In this document: positions 13,661 to 24,724 of the stretch, in pieces
Layout: every line of letters starts with the position of its first letter
Numbering within the stretch: position 1 is the first letter of the stretch
Assembly: GCA_050296515.1 (NCBI GenBank)
Contig: JBNKRJ010000032.1
Coordinates: 1 to 64,000 of the forward strand
Source of the DNA: NBLH01 sp050296515
Lineage (GTDB): Bacteria; Bacteroidota; Bacteroidia; Bacteroidales; NBLH01
Reading direction: 5' to 3'
DNA length: 64,000 nucleotides
Notes under the pieces: model-generated
Told to the model about the DNA's origin: nothing
The model's input: the letters and a program-made list of their open reading frames with translations, nothing else
Database searches by the model: none
Made by a program: the position numbers and the translations under genes

Positions 13661-16600
13661 ATGAAAGCAAAAATTAGAAGTATAGTAGTATTGCTGGGTA
13701 TACTGCTTATTTCAACAAACTTAATCACTGCACAAAATCCCAATGACAATCTCGAAATCCTTGAAGATGGAATGTGTAATGGAAAAGTGAAACTCAAAAC
13801 AATCCGTTACGATGGAGGAAATAAAATCTCAGATTACCTTTGGGTGCAATTCAAAGCCACTGATGGTAGCTGGAAGACTATTTTTTACACCGATCATTAC
13901 ATGAATAATGGGCACAATACCTATTCTCCTGAATTTTATGACGGTGGGGAATATATTTTATCTTATAGTGATGGTCCATACTACTGGGAATATTATTTTA
14001 ACCCTGAAGCTGTTGATGCAGCAGTATATAACACCGAGGTAACAATCAGGGCTGTAGAATCTTCTGATGCAACACTTGATGCGGACGATCCTACCTACGA
14101 ACTAACCTGCAACCCCTGGAAAGCGAATGCACCAACTGGTGTGCAGGCCTCACAGGCAGATTATTGTGGTTATGTAAGCGTAAGCTGGGAAGCACCTTCT
14201 AACATATCTGGGAAAAACGGCGCCTACAGGGTCTACCAGGATGGTTCGCCGATCAATAGCAATGCCACTTCACCATATAAAGATTACACATCAGGTTCTC
14301 ATGAATACAAAGTAGCCTGGGTATCAGAATGTGATAACTTTGAAGGCACTCAAAGCAGCACTGTTACAGGCTCTACGAAAGGAGCAGGCAGCGCACCTTC
14401 TGGGTTAACTGCCACTGATGACCAATGCGAAAATAAAATTGAGCTAAGGTGGGAATGGTACGATGGGAACCCATCAGAGTTTACTTTAAAAAGGAGCACT
14501 TCACCAGATCTCTCTGGCGCAACTTTGTTTACCATTAATGGCGATTTACGTAATTATACTGATGCTGTGCCCAATGCCAACCAAACATATTATTACAAAG
14601 TTGGCGGCAAAGACGAATGTAACAACGAGCTGTACTCAAGCGTGGTAGAAGGAATCGGGCGAAACGCACCGGTAGCACCCTCCATGAACAACGCTTATGT
14701 CTCAGGTTCTGACATTATTATTAATTGGACCGATAACTCCTCCACTGAGACCGGTTTCGAAATCGTAAGGACTTCGCCACAAGGTAGCTCAAGTTTTACA
14801 GTTGGTGAAGACGTAACAAGCTATACCGATAATGGAGTAGGAAGCTGTGTAACTTATACTTACAAAGTAAAAGCAAAAAACACGTGTGCTACAGATGGAG
14901 TCATCAGTGCAAACTCCAAGTCGGCAAAGAGATCCCCCAGCATTGGCTCGGCAATGAGCACTTTTGAAACTTCAAAAGGGTATTTTAATGATAAAGTTAA
15001 ACTAGACTGGGATTACACTAACCAAAACGACATTGAAAAAATAAATGTCTACAGAAGGGAATATGGTTCCGGCTCTTATAAATTGATTGAATCGCTGGAT
15101 CCTACCACTACTTATGCTGATGTTTCCGCAACAGCTGGTGTTTTGTATCAATATAAAATACAAGGACAAAAAAACTGTGAAAACACCCTCTTAACAACTA
15201 ATTACAGAGAAGATATTGGACTAAGAAGCCCAACAGCCATTGTCAGCGGGCACATTGAATTTGAAAACGGACAGGCTGTAAAAGATGTCGCAGTATTGGT
15301 CGCCAATTCAAGTGGAGCAAACGGAACTTCATTGTATTTTAATGGTTCAAATGCCTATGCTTCAATTCCATCTTCATCTGCTTTATCCCCAACAACCGGA
15401 ATCAGTATTGAAGCATGGGTAAAACCAACAAGTAATAAATCCAACAATTATATTTTAAGCAAAGGCACAGCCTATGAATTATATCTACAAAATAAGCAAC
15501 CCGTTTTTAAACTTAATAATGGCACCGCAACTGTCCATTTTGCTGTTGATACTTTTGAAACAAACGAATGGCGACACATTGCAGTAAGCTACGACAAGGC
15601 CTATTTACGATTGTATGTAAACGGCAGGTTAAAAGATTCCGTAGCTTATGCTTCTAATATCTATACCAATTCCAGCTCATTGTATATTGGGCGTGGCCCA
15701 TCCGGTTACTTTTCTGGTAATATTGATGAGGTAAGGGTTTGGAACAGGGCCAAAAGCTCACAAGAAATTTACCGCGATTATCAGCGAATTGCCTCGGGTG
15801 ATGAAAACGGATTAGTGGGTGCCTGGAATTTGGATGAGAACACAGGTTCGTACATTTTTGATCGTTCACACGTAGGTGTCAATTACAATAAAAACCATGG
15901 GAACATTTATTCTGCCTCATGGAGCAGCGATATTACCAAACAGGAAAACCTAAGCTACAGGGGATATACCGATGAAAACGGAGACTACACCGTTAGCGGT
16001 ATTCGATATAGTGCATCAGGTGAAAACTTCCTGGTGGTTCCTTACATTTTGTACCACACTTTTCAGCCATCGAACAAAACATTGTTCCTGGGCAGTGGCA
16101 ACGATATTGTAAACAATGTCGACTTTACTGATAAATCTTCATTCAGGGTAACAGGCACCGTGCAATACAATGATTGTAGCTGTTATGCCGAAGATGTCAG
16201 AGTTTTGATTGATGGTGAATCCATTATTAAAGATGGCTTGCCCATACAAACTGACGAAAATGGCTTTTTCGATTTAAATGTCCCAATTGGTTATCACAAA
16301 CTAAGCGTGGTTAAAAATGGGCATGTATTTAAAAATGAAGGAAAATGGCCACCAGCAAGCGAAGAGTATCCCGATGGATTGTTCTATTATAAAGAGCCCA
16401 TTACAGGTATAGAAATTATTGATTCTACAAAAGTTAAAGTAGTTGGAAGAGTAGTAGGTGGTTCCGTTGAAGCTGCTAAAGATCCAGCACTGGGGTTATC
16501 GGTTAACAATATTGGTGTTGCACACCTGAAATTTGATGCCGAAGGGGTTGGTGTACCTTGTTATACCAACGATGTTTATACAGATGTAAATACAGGAGAA

Positions 16601-19600
16601 TATACTATTGACCTGCCTCCTATGCGTTTTGTGGTACATGCTGCAGAAGGTACCAACCCCAACGCCCCCGTTTTAAGCAATCCTGGTATTATATTCGATG
16701 CTTTTCCTATACTCGATTTGAATAACAATTTCCCAATGCAAACAGTATCCGTTGACGAAACTATTGATGTAAATGCTTATGTACGCATTAACTCACAAAT
16801 TGATACAGCAAGGGTAATTATTGAGGGCGACACTACTTTTCAAAAAGTAAATATTGTAAATAATTCGGCGAGTGTATTAATCCAGCAAGATGTTTATGCT
16901 ATAGCCGTAACTCAAAACACGACTTATACAAATAAAACAATAAAATTAAGTGATTACGAAGTTACCCGCACCAACACCTATCAGGTCGAAAACAATTACA
17001 TCTACAGAACAGAACCACAAATTGTTGTAACGGCAAATGATGGTTCACCTTTTATGGGAGAGAAAAAAATCAGTTATAAATTAAAAGACGGGACTAAATT
17101 TAAAATCGACATTGAAAAATCTCCGTTTAAATTTCCGGTTTTTGAATTTACTAAAAGCTACAAAGCGCTGATTGCAGCAGTAGAGAACTATAAAAACCTT
17201 GATGAGGATGCTCCTGTTAACATGGATACTGTTCCTGTAAGCGATGGTAAGTTGATTATTATGAATGGTTTGGCCAATGATGAATATGTAGAGCAGGATT
17301 TGACCGAAACAGGCAGTTTCCTTTATGACTTTAAAGCAGGAAAACCGAATATACTTTACAATTCTACGCATCCCGAATATAGTTTTACCCAGATATTTAA
17401 TCTGAACCTTCAGGCAGGTGGAAAAACATATGAATGGACTCCACTAAGCGAAGGCGATGGATATTACAGGGCCTATATTTTGGGTAACAGGCCGATAAAC
17501 GGAACTGATTTTATCACAGAGGGTCCGCAATTGGTCGAGTACATATTGCGCGATCCTCCGGGTTCTGAAAGCTATGCTTTTCATGAAGCAGGCTCTACTC
17601 ACCGAACAACTACCACTTTTAATCTTTCCAGTAGTCAGTATATGGGGGTAGATACTGAAATCAAGGCAGGCGTAGAATTTGAAACAGGTCTTGGTTATTC
17701 AACAGAAACAAGTATAGAAGCTACTGAAACTGAAAGTATGGAAGTATCATTATCTGAAGAATATTCCAATACACTTGAAAAAACAACTACTTATAACGAA
17801 ACCTGGCAAACAAGTGATTCACCTGAACTTGCAGGGGCGGCCAGTGATTTGTATATAGGTTCATCTACTAATTATGCTGTAGGGTTGACTAATAATATTC
17901 AGTTAATCCCAGATAGTGCGATGGGCTCATCAACAGTGGTTACTACCGGAGAAATAAACAAGGGTTTTACGATTGGTTTAAAAAAGAGCTTTATTATTGC
18001 CCCAACAGGTGAGTCTACTGATTTTATCTATTCGCAGGATCATATTTTAAATTATCTGATTCCACAATTAATTCAGATAAGAAATGACATCTTACTTTCT
18101 GATGCTAATTATGAATCATATTTATCGGCTGATAATCAAATGTTTGGGACTAATAATGACGATCCTGAATGGGGCACATTGGCTACTTCTGAAAACTATT
18201 TATTAACAGATCCTGAAGACTGGGATGGCCCTAGTTATCATTATCTTCCTGCTGACTTACCTGAAAATCAGAGGCCTAAAGATTTTAAGGATAAAGTGCG
18301 ATATTATAATCAGCAGATCAGACTATGGCAAGAAGCTATTGAAGAAAACGAAAGAGAAAAAATGAATGCCACGCTTAAAAAGAACATTTCGTTTGATGCC
18401 GGAAGCGAATACAGCTATACAGTTGAAACAACAAGAGAACGCATTAATGCTTTTACTGTTGAATTAGGCATATCTTATGACTGGGCTTTGTCTGCAGGGA
18501 TCGAAGTAGGGGGTTCCGGTTTGGGTGCCACATTGGCAATGGGACTTGATGTTGGATTTGGATTCAATGGCGAATGGGCTAGTGGCTCAACAAACTCGAA
18601 TGGTTTTGTTCTTCACGATCCCGATCAGGGTGACTATTTTTCAGTGGATGTGAAAGATCCTCATTCCGATAATTCTTTGGTTTTTGTATTGAAAGGTGGA
18701 AGAAGCATGTGTCCTGCTGAAGGTGGCGAAGAGGCCTTGTTTTATAAAAATCAAAAATACAAAGTTACTGATACGAATAAAGAAGCGATCAACAAAACTT
18801 TAAAAACCTTAATTTCAAATGAAATAAACGATGAGTTTATAGAGCTAAAAGACATTGCCGAGGGAATGAACGGATCTTATAACTTTCCGTCTAATAAAGC
18901 AAGCAAACTAAAAAGTGTTGTTTCAAACCTGGCTAATTTGCCTGATTCGCTGGCCAACGCAGCTGGAAAAGACATAGAAAACAATATGCTATCTGTTACT
19001 TATGATAATGAATCAAAGCTTTCTGAGACAGTTGATACATTGACTACCTGGAAATTCGTCAGCCAGCTGAATGATTTCATTAATTCAATGGATTCGGCCA
19101 AATTAGCAGACGATTATAATACAAAAAGAACAGATTTATTGCAATACAGTCTATGTGATCCAACAGTAGCAGCATCGTATTACAATGCTGTAAAGCGTGC
19201 CCTTACAATGAATGCCGGAGTGGATACAGTCATTACAGAAACACTTTATTTGAATGCTGCCACCATCCAGCGCGAGCAGCCTACTATCTCAGCTTATCCG
19301 CCCGAAATGTTTGATATTTATGAAGACAAAATGGCTTATTTCACACTTGATTTAGGAAATGAAAACCCAAATGGCGATGCCATGTGGTACAAGGTAAGAG
19401 TGGTTGATGGTTCAAATCCATACGGAGCAACCATTGAAATAGATGGCGAACCAATTGAAGGCAGGGAGTTTGAAATTCCTGCAGGAAAATCAATTCAAAA
19501 AATGATAACAGTTAAAAAAGGTGATCCAGATGTATTTGACTACGATAGCATTGGCATTATGATTTATTCACCTTGCGATTGGGAATTCCACACCAACGGG

Positions 19601-22600
19601 CGCACCTTTACAATTGGTGATACTTGTTGGATTTCCACCCATTTTATCCCTGCTTGTACTGATATCAGTGTATCATATCCAAAAGATAACTTCCTGATAA
19701 ACTACGACATGCAGGACGAAGAGCACAAATACTTAGTGAATGTTACCATGGATCAGTTTGATTACAATTCAGACAATCTTCAGAAAATACAATTGCAGTA
19801 TAAACCTGCCAAAGACAATGAATGGCGCGGTTTACAAACCTGGTGGAAAAAAGAGGGCGATATTCCTTCTGGAACAAACGATTTGTTGATGCCAGGTGCT
19901 ACTATCAATTATACATGGAATGTCACCCAATTGCCGGATGCCAATTTCGAAATCAGGGCATTAACAACATGTGCCCAATCTGCCAATGCAAACGAGCCAA
20001 ATTTAGGAATATTTGACCGAAAGCCTCCTGTTAATTTTGGTGCACCCCAACCTGCCGATGGTATTTTAAGCCCCGGCGATGAGGTAATGATTCAGTTTAA
20101 TGAAGCTGTTTTTGATGGCAACCTTCATTACGACAATTTTGATATCAGTGGAATACTGAACCAAACGGAGCTGGATCATGGTGCAAGTGTTTATTTCGAA
20201 GGTTCTGACCAAAAGTTTATGATCATTTCGGATCCTTTTAACCTGATTAAAAAATCATTCTCCATAGAACTTTGGGCTAAAAGAATTGGCGATGACGAAC
20301 AATGTTTATTGTCACAAGGAAATGATGCTGCCGAAGGGCTTTGGATTGGTTTTGATAATAAAGGGTTGTTTACTTTCCAGATTGCTGGTGAAAGCATTAA
20401 AACTGAGAAAGATGAGCTACAAGCAGATCCTGAACCATCATGGCACCATTGGGTAGTGAGCTATAATTACGAAAACGGCATTGTTCAATTATATAAGGAT
20501 GGGGACATGATAAAAGATCAAACCATCCATGTTGATTATGAAGGACTTGGAAGAATTCTGGTTGGAAAGAGCAGTTTTGGAAAAGCTGCCCCGTTTCATG
20601 GACAAATGCACGAATTGAGGCTTTGGAACATGGTCATACCTCAGATCCAGGTAGTAAAAAACATGAATATGTTGCTTTCAAGCAAAGAAAAAGGGCTAAC
20701 AGCAGTTTGGCGAATGGATGAAGGCATGAAAACCATCATCAAAGAAACCATGTTGAATAGAAATGCAACACTTACATCCGAAGATATGTGGAAAGTAGAA
20801 CCTGCTGGAGAGGCTATAAAGTTTGACGGCGTTAATGATTACCTCGATATGCTGTCGGGCGATATAGCCTTTTACTACGAAAGAGATTTTAGCATTGAGT
20901 TTTGGTTCAAATCCACACAAGGTGCCAATGTATGTTTCCTTTCCAACGGAAAAGGAGATGCTACAGATGATAATCCTGTTGGATGGACTATTAATACCGA
21001 CAGCGAAGGTGCTATTTGGATACGCAACAATGGCATTTCATTCAAAGCTGCCGATGCAGGAACTTTTGATGGTAAATGGCATCATTTTGCGCTGGTAATG
21101 AACAGGATAGGTAACTTGACATCGTATATTGACGGCGAACAGCAATACAATACATCCGCCTCAAAGTGGGGCGAATTTGGTGGAGCCAAAATGTTTATTG
21201 GTGCAAGGGCCACAGTTGACGGTGCTTTAATTACTGCCGATCAGTTTTTTAATGGCGAAATGGACGAAGTTCGTATTTGGGGAATGCAGCGTAAGCAGGA
21301 AATCTTAAAGCAATATATCAATTCCAGGTTACGTGGTGATGAAGCAGGATTGGTGGCTTATTTCCCATTCGAAAGTTACCAGGATTACGCCGGAGTACTT
21401 ATGTTGAACCAAAGCTGGAGAGATGCCATTACAGACACTGACTGGCAGCACGATCTTCTACCAGTGAATGGTGCTGATTTCGCAGGAGAAAGCCCAAATA
21501 TTAAGCTTACACGTCCTGAAAAGAAAGTAAATTTCTTCTGGACAACCAATAATGATAAGATTATTTTAACAATTACCGACCCGGCATCGCTTATTGAAAA
21601 TACGCAGCTTAATTTCACAGCTACTAAGATTGAAGACATGCATTCAAATCTTCTTCAGTCACCCATTACCTGGAGTGCATATGTGAAAATGAACCAGGTA
21701 TCATGGGAAGAAAAGTATTTTAAATTCGAAAAAGAACTTTACCAGCCCTTAAGTTTTGAAACAAAAATTATTAACGAGGGTGGTACACAGCAGGAATTTG
21801 ATATTACCAATCTTCCGCCATGGTTAGAAGCAAGTCCGCAATCGGGTTCAATTGATCCATTGAGCGAACAAATAATCACATTCACAGTAAGCGAAGGAAT
21901 AAATACTGGATATTACAGCCAGGATATTTATTTAAGCACCGGTTTTGATTTTGACGAGAAACTTGTACTTGATTTAAGAGTGTATAAAGAAGAACCTGAA
22001 TGGGAGGTAGAACCATCTGATTATGAATTTAATATGAATATGGTGGCGCAACTCAAAATTGACGATATTCTTTCAACTGATATTTACGATAAAGTAGCCG
22101 CTTTTGTTGGTGATGAGTGCCGTGGAGTGGCCAATCTACAATACGTTAAAGAATACGATATGTACGAGGTATTCATGGATGTTTACAGCAACAGTGCCAA
22201 TGGCGAAAACATTGAATTCAGGGTTTGGGATTCCGACAAAGCCACCTTGCACACAGATGTTACACCGGTTTTGACGTTTTCTTCAAACGATATTCATGGA
22301 ACGCCATCATCACCTATGATACTTAATGCACAGGATGTAATTGAAAACAGGTTGAGCCTGAAAAAAGGCTGGAACTGGGTTTCATTAAATGTTGAATCTG
22401 AAAGTTTAGCCAGTTTAGATACTCTTTTTAAGGATTTAAGGCTTGCCGATGCTGATTTAATTCAGTACAAAGAGTATTTTGACGAATACAACCCGTCTAT
22501 TAATCAATGGGTTGGCGATATTTCTTCAAATGGGGGTATAAAAGTAGAGAACATGTACAAAATTAAATTAAATAACGATAACGAGTTGGTTTACAAAGGT

Positions 22601-23491
22601 CATGTTCTTAAAACAAGTAATACCCCCATTGAAATTAACGAAGGCTGGAACTGGATTGGGTACATTCCTCGTGTAAACATGACTGTAGGAGAAGCGCTTG
22701 CAAGTCTTGAACTGAAAAACAATGACATCGTTAAAGCACAGGATAAGTTTGCGGTTTATGATGAGTACATGGGTTGGCTCGGTAGCCTGAAATACCTGAA
22801 ACCAGGTGAAGGATACATGTTAAAAACAGCCAATGCAGGGACTTTAACCTACAAAGAAAGTGGTACGCTAAAAAGTTCGACCAATGCAGAAAACTACCCT
22901 GAACTGGAAATGCAGGTAAATGTAAGAGATTATTCAAGTAATATGACGCTTGTTGCTAAAGTGGTGGATGTGAATGGTTTAAACAACGATGACGTGCTTT
23001 ATGCCATGGCTGGAGATGAGTGCAGGGGATACGGATATGCGGTTTATGATAACAGCCAGGGGAAATATTTATTCTACGTTACTTTGTTTGGGGATAAAAC
23101 TGAAAACCTGAGCTTTGTATCAATTAACTCGGCAACCGGGCAAAAAATATATTACAACGAAAAGGTAGCATACAGCCGAAATAAGAGTGTTGGAACTCCT
23201 GTTGAGCCGATGTTACTGACAAAAGCCGAGAATGTTGACGTAATGGAGAATTATGGATTGTCTTGTTATCCAAATCCGTTTGAGGTTTCAACAACCATTC
23301 AGGTCAATTTATCAGATGTAGAGAACCAGCAAGTAGAAATATACAATGTTCAGGGTAAAAAAGTGAACAGTTTTAACGCAGACTCTAAAATAATTACCTG
23401 GGACGGTACCAATTACAATGGAAACGAGGTAACATCAGGTGTTTACTTTATCCGGTGTGGTATTGAACAAATAAAGGTAATTAAAAAATGA
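13661..23491 (+). CDS. Giant T9SS-secreted LamG/FN3 surface protein
   Basis: A 3276-residue exported protein. A signal peptide (1-25, ending LITAQ) is followed by about four fibronectin-III-like modules (157-520). A LamG/concanavalin-type domain (about 555-710; SIEAWVKPTS, RLYVNGRLKDS) and carboxypeptidase-regulatory-like folds (from about 827) come next. A Ser/Thr-rich beta region (1314-1443) precedes further central domains. Two more LamG domains (about 2177-2327 and 2385-2563) follow. Then come an ECRG module (2780-2887), a GWNWV/GWNWI tandem (2895-3070), a second ECRG module (3077-3187) and a type A Por secretion tail (3197-3276; YPNPF, GVYFIR). It is probably anchored at the cell surface or released by type IX secretion. 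LamG and FN3 modules suggest glycan or protein binding. No enzyme active site was recognised. Confidence 0.88.
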   Translation: MKAKIRSIVVLLGILLISTNLITAQNPNDNLEILEDGMCNGKVKLKTIRYDGGNKISDYLWVQFKATDGSWKTIFYTDHYMNNGHNTYSPEFYDGGEYILSYSDGPYYWEYYFNPEAVDAAVYNTEVTIRAVESSDATLDADDPTYELTCNPWKANAPTGVQASQADYCGYVSVSWEAPSNISGKNGAYRVYQDGSPINSNATSPYKDYTSGSHEYKVAWVSECDNFEGTQSSTVTGSTKGAGSAPSGLTATDDQCENKIELRWEWYDGNPSEFTLKRSTSPDLSGATLFTINGDLRNYTDAVPNANQTYYYKVGGKDECNNELYSSVVEGIGRNAPVAPSMNNAYVSGSDIIINWTDNSSTETGFEIVRTSPQGSSSFTVGEDVTSYTDNGVGSCVTYTYKVKAKNTCATDGVISANSKSAKRSPSIGSAMSTFETSKGYFNDKVKLDWDYTNQNDIEKINVYRREYGSGSYKLIESLDPTTTYADVSATAGVLYQYKIQGQKNCENTLLTTNYREDIGLRSPTAIVSGHIEFENGQAVKDVAVLVANSSGANGTSLYFNGSNAYASIPSSSALSPTTGISIEAWVKPTSNKSNNYILSKGTAYELYLQNKQPVFKLNNGTATVHFAVDTFETNEWRHIAVSYDKAYLRLYVNGRLKDSVAYASNIYTNSSSLYIGRGPSGYFSGNIDEVRVWNRAKSSQEIYRDYQRIASGDENGLVGAWNLDENTGSYIFDRSHVGVNYNKNHGNIYSASWSSDITKQENLSYRGYTDENGDYTVSGIRYSASGENFLVVPYILYHTFQPSNKTLFLGSGNDIVNNVDFTDKSSFRVTGTVQYNDCSCYAEDVRVLIDGESIIKDGLPIQTDENGFFDLNVPIGYHKLSVVKNGHVFKNEGKWPPASEEYPDGLFYYKEPITGIEIIDSTKVKVVGRVVGGSVEAAKDPALGLSVNNIGVAHLKFDAEGVGVPCYTNDVYTDVNTGEYTIDLPPMRFVVHAAEGTNPNAPVLSNPGIIFDAFPILDLNNNFPMQTVSVDETIDVNAYVRINSQIDTARVIIEGDTTFQKVNIVNNSASVLIQQDVYAIAVTQNTTYTNKTIKLSDYEVTRTNTYQVENNYIYRTEPQIVVTANDGSPFMGEKKISYKLKDGTKFKIDIEKSPFKFPVFEFTKSYKALIAAVENYKNLDEDAPVNMDTVPVSDGKLIIMNGLANDEYVEQDLTETGSFLYDFKAGKPNILYNSTHPEYSFTQIFNLNLQAGGKTYEWTPLSEGDGYYRAYILGNRPINGTDFITEGPQLVEYILRDPPGSESYAFHEAGSTHRTTTTFNLSSSQYMGVDTEIKAGVEFETGLGYSTETSIEATETESMEVSLSEEYSNTLEKTTTYNETWQTSDSPELAGAASDLYIGSSTNYAVGLTNNIQLIPDSAMGSSTVVTTGEINKGFTIGLKKSFIIAPTGESTDFIYSQDHILNYLIPQLIQIRNDILLSDANYESYLSADNQMFGTNNDDPEWGTLATSENYLLTDPEDWDGPSYHYLPADLPENQRPKDFKDKVRYYNQQIRLWQEAIEENEREKMNATLKKNISFDAGSEYSYTVETTRERINAFTVELGISYDWALSAGIEVGGSGLGATLAMGLDVGFGFNGEWASGSTNSNGFVLHDPDQGDYFSVDVKDPHSDNSLVFVLKGGRSMCPAEGGEEALFYKNQKYKVTDTNKEAINKTLKTLISNEINDEFIELKDIAEGMNGSYNFPSNKASKLKSVVSNLANLPDSLANAAGKDIENNMLSVTYDNESKLSETVDTLTTWKFVSQLNDFINSMDSAKLADDYNTKRTDLLQYSLCDPTVAASYYNAVKRALTMNAGVDTVITETLYLNAATIQREQPTISAYPPEMFDIYEDKMAYFTLDLGNENPNGDAMWYKVRVVDGSNPYGATIEIDGEPIEGREFEIPAGKSIQKMITVKKGDPDVFDYDSIGIMIYSPCDWEFHTNGRTFTIGDTCWISTHFIPACTDISVSYPKDNFLINYDMQDEEHKYLVNVTMDQFDYNSDNLQKIQLQYKPAKDNEWRGLQTWWKKEGDIPSGTNDLLMPGATINYTWNVTQLPDANFEIRALTTCAQSANANEPNLGIFDRKPPVNFGAPQPADGILSPGDEVMIQFNEAVFDGNLHYDNFDISGILNQTELDHGASVYFEGSDQKFMIISDPFNLIKKSFSIELWAKRIGDDEQCLLSQGNDAAEGLWIGFDNKGLFTFQIAGESIKTEKDELQADPEPSWHHWVVSYNYENGIVQLYKDGDMIKDQTIHVDYEGLGRILVGKSSFGKAAPFHGQMHELRLWNMVIPQIQVVKNMNMLLSSKEKGLTAVWRMDEGMKTIIKETMLNRNATLTSEDMWKVEPAGEAIKFDGVNDYLDMLSGDIAFYYERDFSIEFWFKSTQGANVCFLSNGKGDATDDNPVGWTINTDSEGAIWIRNNGISFKAADAGTFDGKWHHFALVMNRIGNLTSYIDGEQQYNTSASKWGEFGGAKMFIGARATVDGALITADQFFNGEMDEVRIWGMQRKQEILKQYINSRLRGDEAGLVAYFPFESYQDYAGVLMLNQSWRDAITDTDWQHDLLPVNGADFAGESPNIKLTRPEKKVNFFWTTNNDKIILTITDPASLIENTQLNFTATKIEDMHSNLLQSPITWSAYVKMNQVSWEEKYFKFEKELYQPLSFETKIINEGGTQQEFDITNLPPWLEASPQSGSIDPLSEQIITFTVSEGINTGYYSQDIYLSTGFDFDEKLVLDLRVYKEEPEWEVEPSDYEFNMNMVAQLKIDDILSTDIYDKVAAFVGDECRGVANLQYVKEYDMYEVFMDVYSNSANGENIEFRVWDSDKATLHTDVTPVLTFSSNDIHGTPSSPMILNAQDVIENRLSLKKGWNWVSLNVESESLASLDTLFKDLRLADADLIQYKEYFDEYNPSINQWVGDISSNGGIKVENMYKIKLNNDNELVYKGHVLKTSNTPIEINEGWNWIGYIPRVNMTVGEALASLELKNNDIVKAQDKFAVYDEYMGWLGSLKYLKPGEGYMLKTANAGTLTYKESGTLKSSTNAENYPELEMQVNVRDYSSNMTLVAKVVDVNGLNNDDVLYAMAGDECRGYGYAVYDNSQGKYLFYVTLFGDKTENLSFVSINSATGQKIYYNEKVAYSRNKSVGTPVEPMLLTKAENVDVMENYGLSCYPNPFEVSTTIQVNLSDVENQQVEIYNVQGKKVNSFNADSKIITWDGTNYNGNEVTSGVYFIRCGIEQIKVIKK

Positions 23492-23540
23492 TATTGGTTA
23501 GTTGTGAATTTCCGGGTAACGTAAATCATTCGATTTAGAG

Positions 23541-23603
23541 AGCCCGAAGAATCTGCCGGAGTTTAAATTGGTTAGTAGTAGAGCATATAAGCTCCGGCGG
23601 GCT
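23541..23603 (+). terminator. Two-tier hairpin after the giant gene
   Basis: GCCGGAG (23555-23561) pairs with CTCCGGC (23592-23598), and an outer AGCCC (23541-23545) pairs with GGGCT (23599-23603). It lies 50 bases after the stop codon and before the CHU_C gene. No U-tract follows, so it may set transcript ratios between the two genes rather than fully terminate. Confidence 0.5.
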
Positions 23604-23709
23604 TCACAAATATGATAAAGTTGACTTCGCATAAACATTCGATGATTGAAATAATTATCACTAACTTTATTAGAAAACACAATCACTTTATAACTATTTA
23701 ACTTTTATA

Positions 23710-24669
23710 ATGATGAAAAGACTAATCATACAAACAATTCTTATCCTGATTCTTAATAATAACACTGCTGCACAGGCACCTGACTGGTCGGTCAACAGTT
23801 CTGATTATTCCAATTCAATGTCGGTAACCTGTGTTTTGGTAATGGATGGAGAAGAATCAGCAGATGGCGATGATATTATTGGCGCGTTCATTAATGGCGA
23901 ATGCCGTGGTGTAAAACACCCGGTTTATGTAGAATCAATAGACAGGTGGGTGGCATTTTTAGTTGTTTTTAGTAATGAGTCTGCAGGTACGGTAAGTTTT
24001 AAACTTTACGATGCCAGTACTGATAAAGTAGTTGATGCGCTAACAACAACAGAATTTGAAACGAATGCGCATTTGGGCTTGGCCACAGCGCCTTTTGTTT
24101 GGTCAAACGAGAAAATTCCCGTAGAATCTGAAATGATATCGTTTACCATTGACGGGCAAAGTGCCGAGACTCATATTATTGACAACAAGGTCACCGTGAT
24201 TATGCCTGCCGGGACAGATCTTTCTACACTGGTTCCGGAATTCGAACTTTCCGAATACGCCAATGCCAGTGTCAATAACTTTGTGCAATTAAGTGGCGTT
24301 TCCGAGCAAAATTTTTCAATCCCTGTTGAATATAATATTCACGCTGTCAATGATTTGGATAGTACTACGTACACTGTAATTGTTTATGCCGGAGATATTG
24401 CAAATTTCTCAGCAGCCAACACCTTTTCTCCAAACAGTGACGGCATTAATGATTATTGGGAAGTCGACAACAACGAAATATACAGAAACTGCGACTTTTA
24501 TATCTATAATATAAACGGAAACCTGGTTTATCACAGCGTTGGCTACAAAAATGATTGGGATGGAAGGCACAACAACAGTCCGGTACCCATAGGCACTTAT
24601 CTATACGTAGTAAAATGCCCTGAGTGTTCAAGTTGTATGCACAAAGGGTCTATTTCTTTAATCAGGTAA
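23710..24669 (+). CDS. ECRG-module protein with CHU_C type B sorting domain
   Basis: A 319-residue secreted protein with a signal peptide (1-22, ending TAAQA). Residues about 24-130 form a module homologous to two in the giant protein upstream: a W-x-V-x-x-x-D-Y start, then AFINGECRGV with ECRG at 64-67 and a VFSNES strand. A middle domain (about 140-230) looks beta-rich. The end (about 235-319) is a CHU_C/type B sorting domain (NTFSPNSDGINDYWEV, YNINGNLVY, GTYLYVV). The C-terminal CPECSSC may form disulfides. Type B cargo is normally exported with a PorP/SprF partner, and one is encoded 55 bases downstream. Confidence 0.85.
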   Translation: MMKRLIIQTILILILNNNTAAQAPDWSVNSSDYSNSMSVTCVLVMDGEESADGDDIIGAFINGECRGVKHPVYVESIDRWVAFLVVFSNESAGTVSFKLYDASTDKVVDALTTTEFETNAHLGLATAPFVWSNEKIPVESEMISFTIDGQSAETHIIDNKVTVIMPAGTDLSTLVPEFELSEYANASVNNFVQLSGVSEQNFSIPVEYNIHAVNDLDSTTYTVIVYAGDIANFSAANTFSPNSDGINDYWEVDNNEIYRNCDFYIYNINGNLVYHSVGYKNDWDGRHNNSPVPIGTYLYVVKCPECSSCMHKGSISLIR

Positions 24670-24724
24670 AATCTCTAATATTAATTTCCCAAGTTCTAAG
24701 TTCTAATTTCCAATCTCAAAAAAA

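Noticed and set aside
17081..17371. Antisense open frame of 96 codons inside the giant gene
   Set aside because: It is fully antisense to a well-supported domain-rich protein and has no recognisable motif; AT-rich coding DNA gives many such frames.
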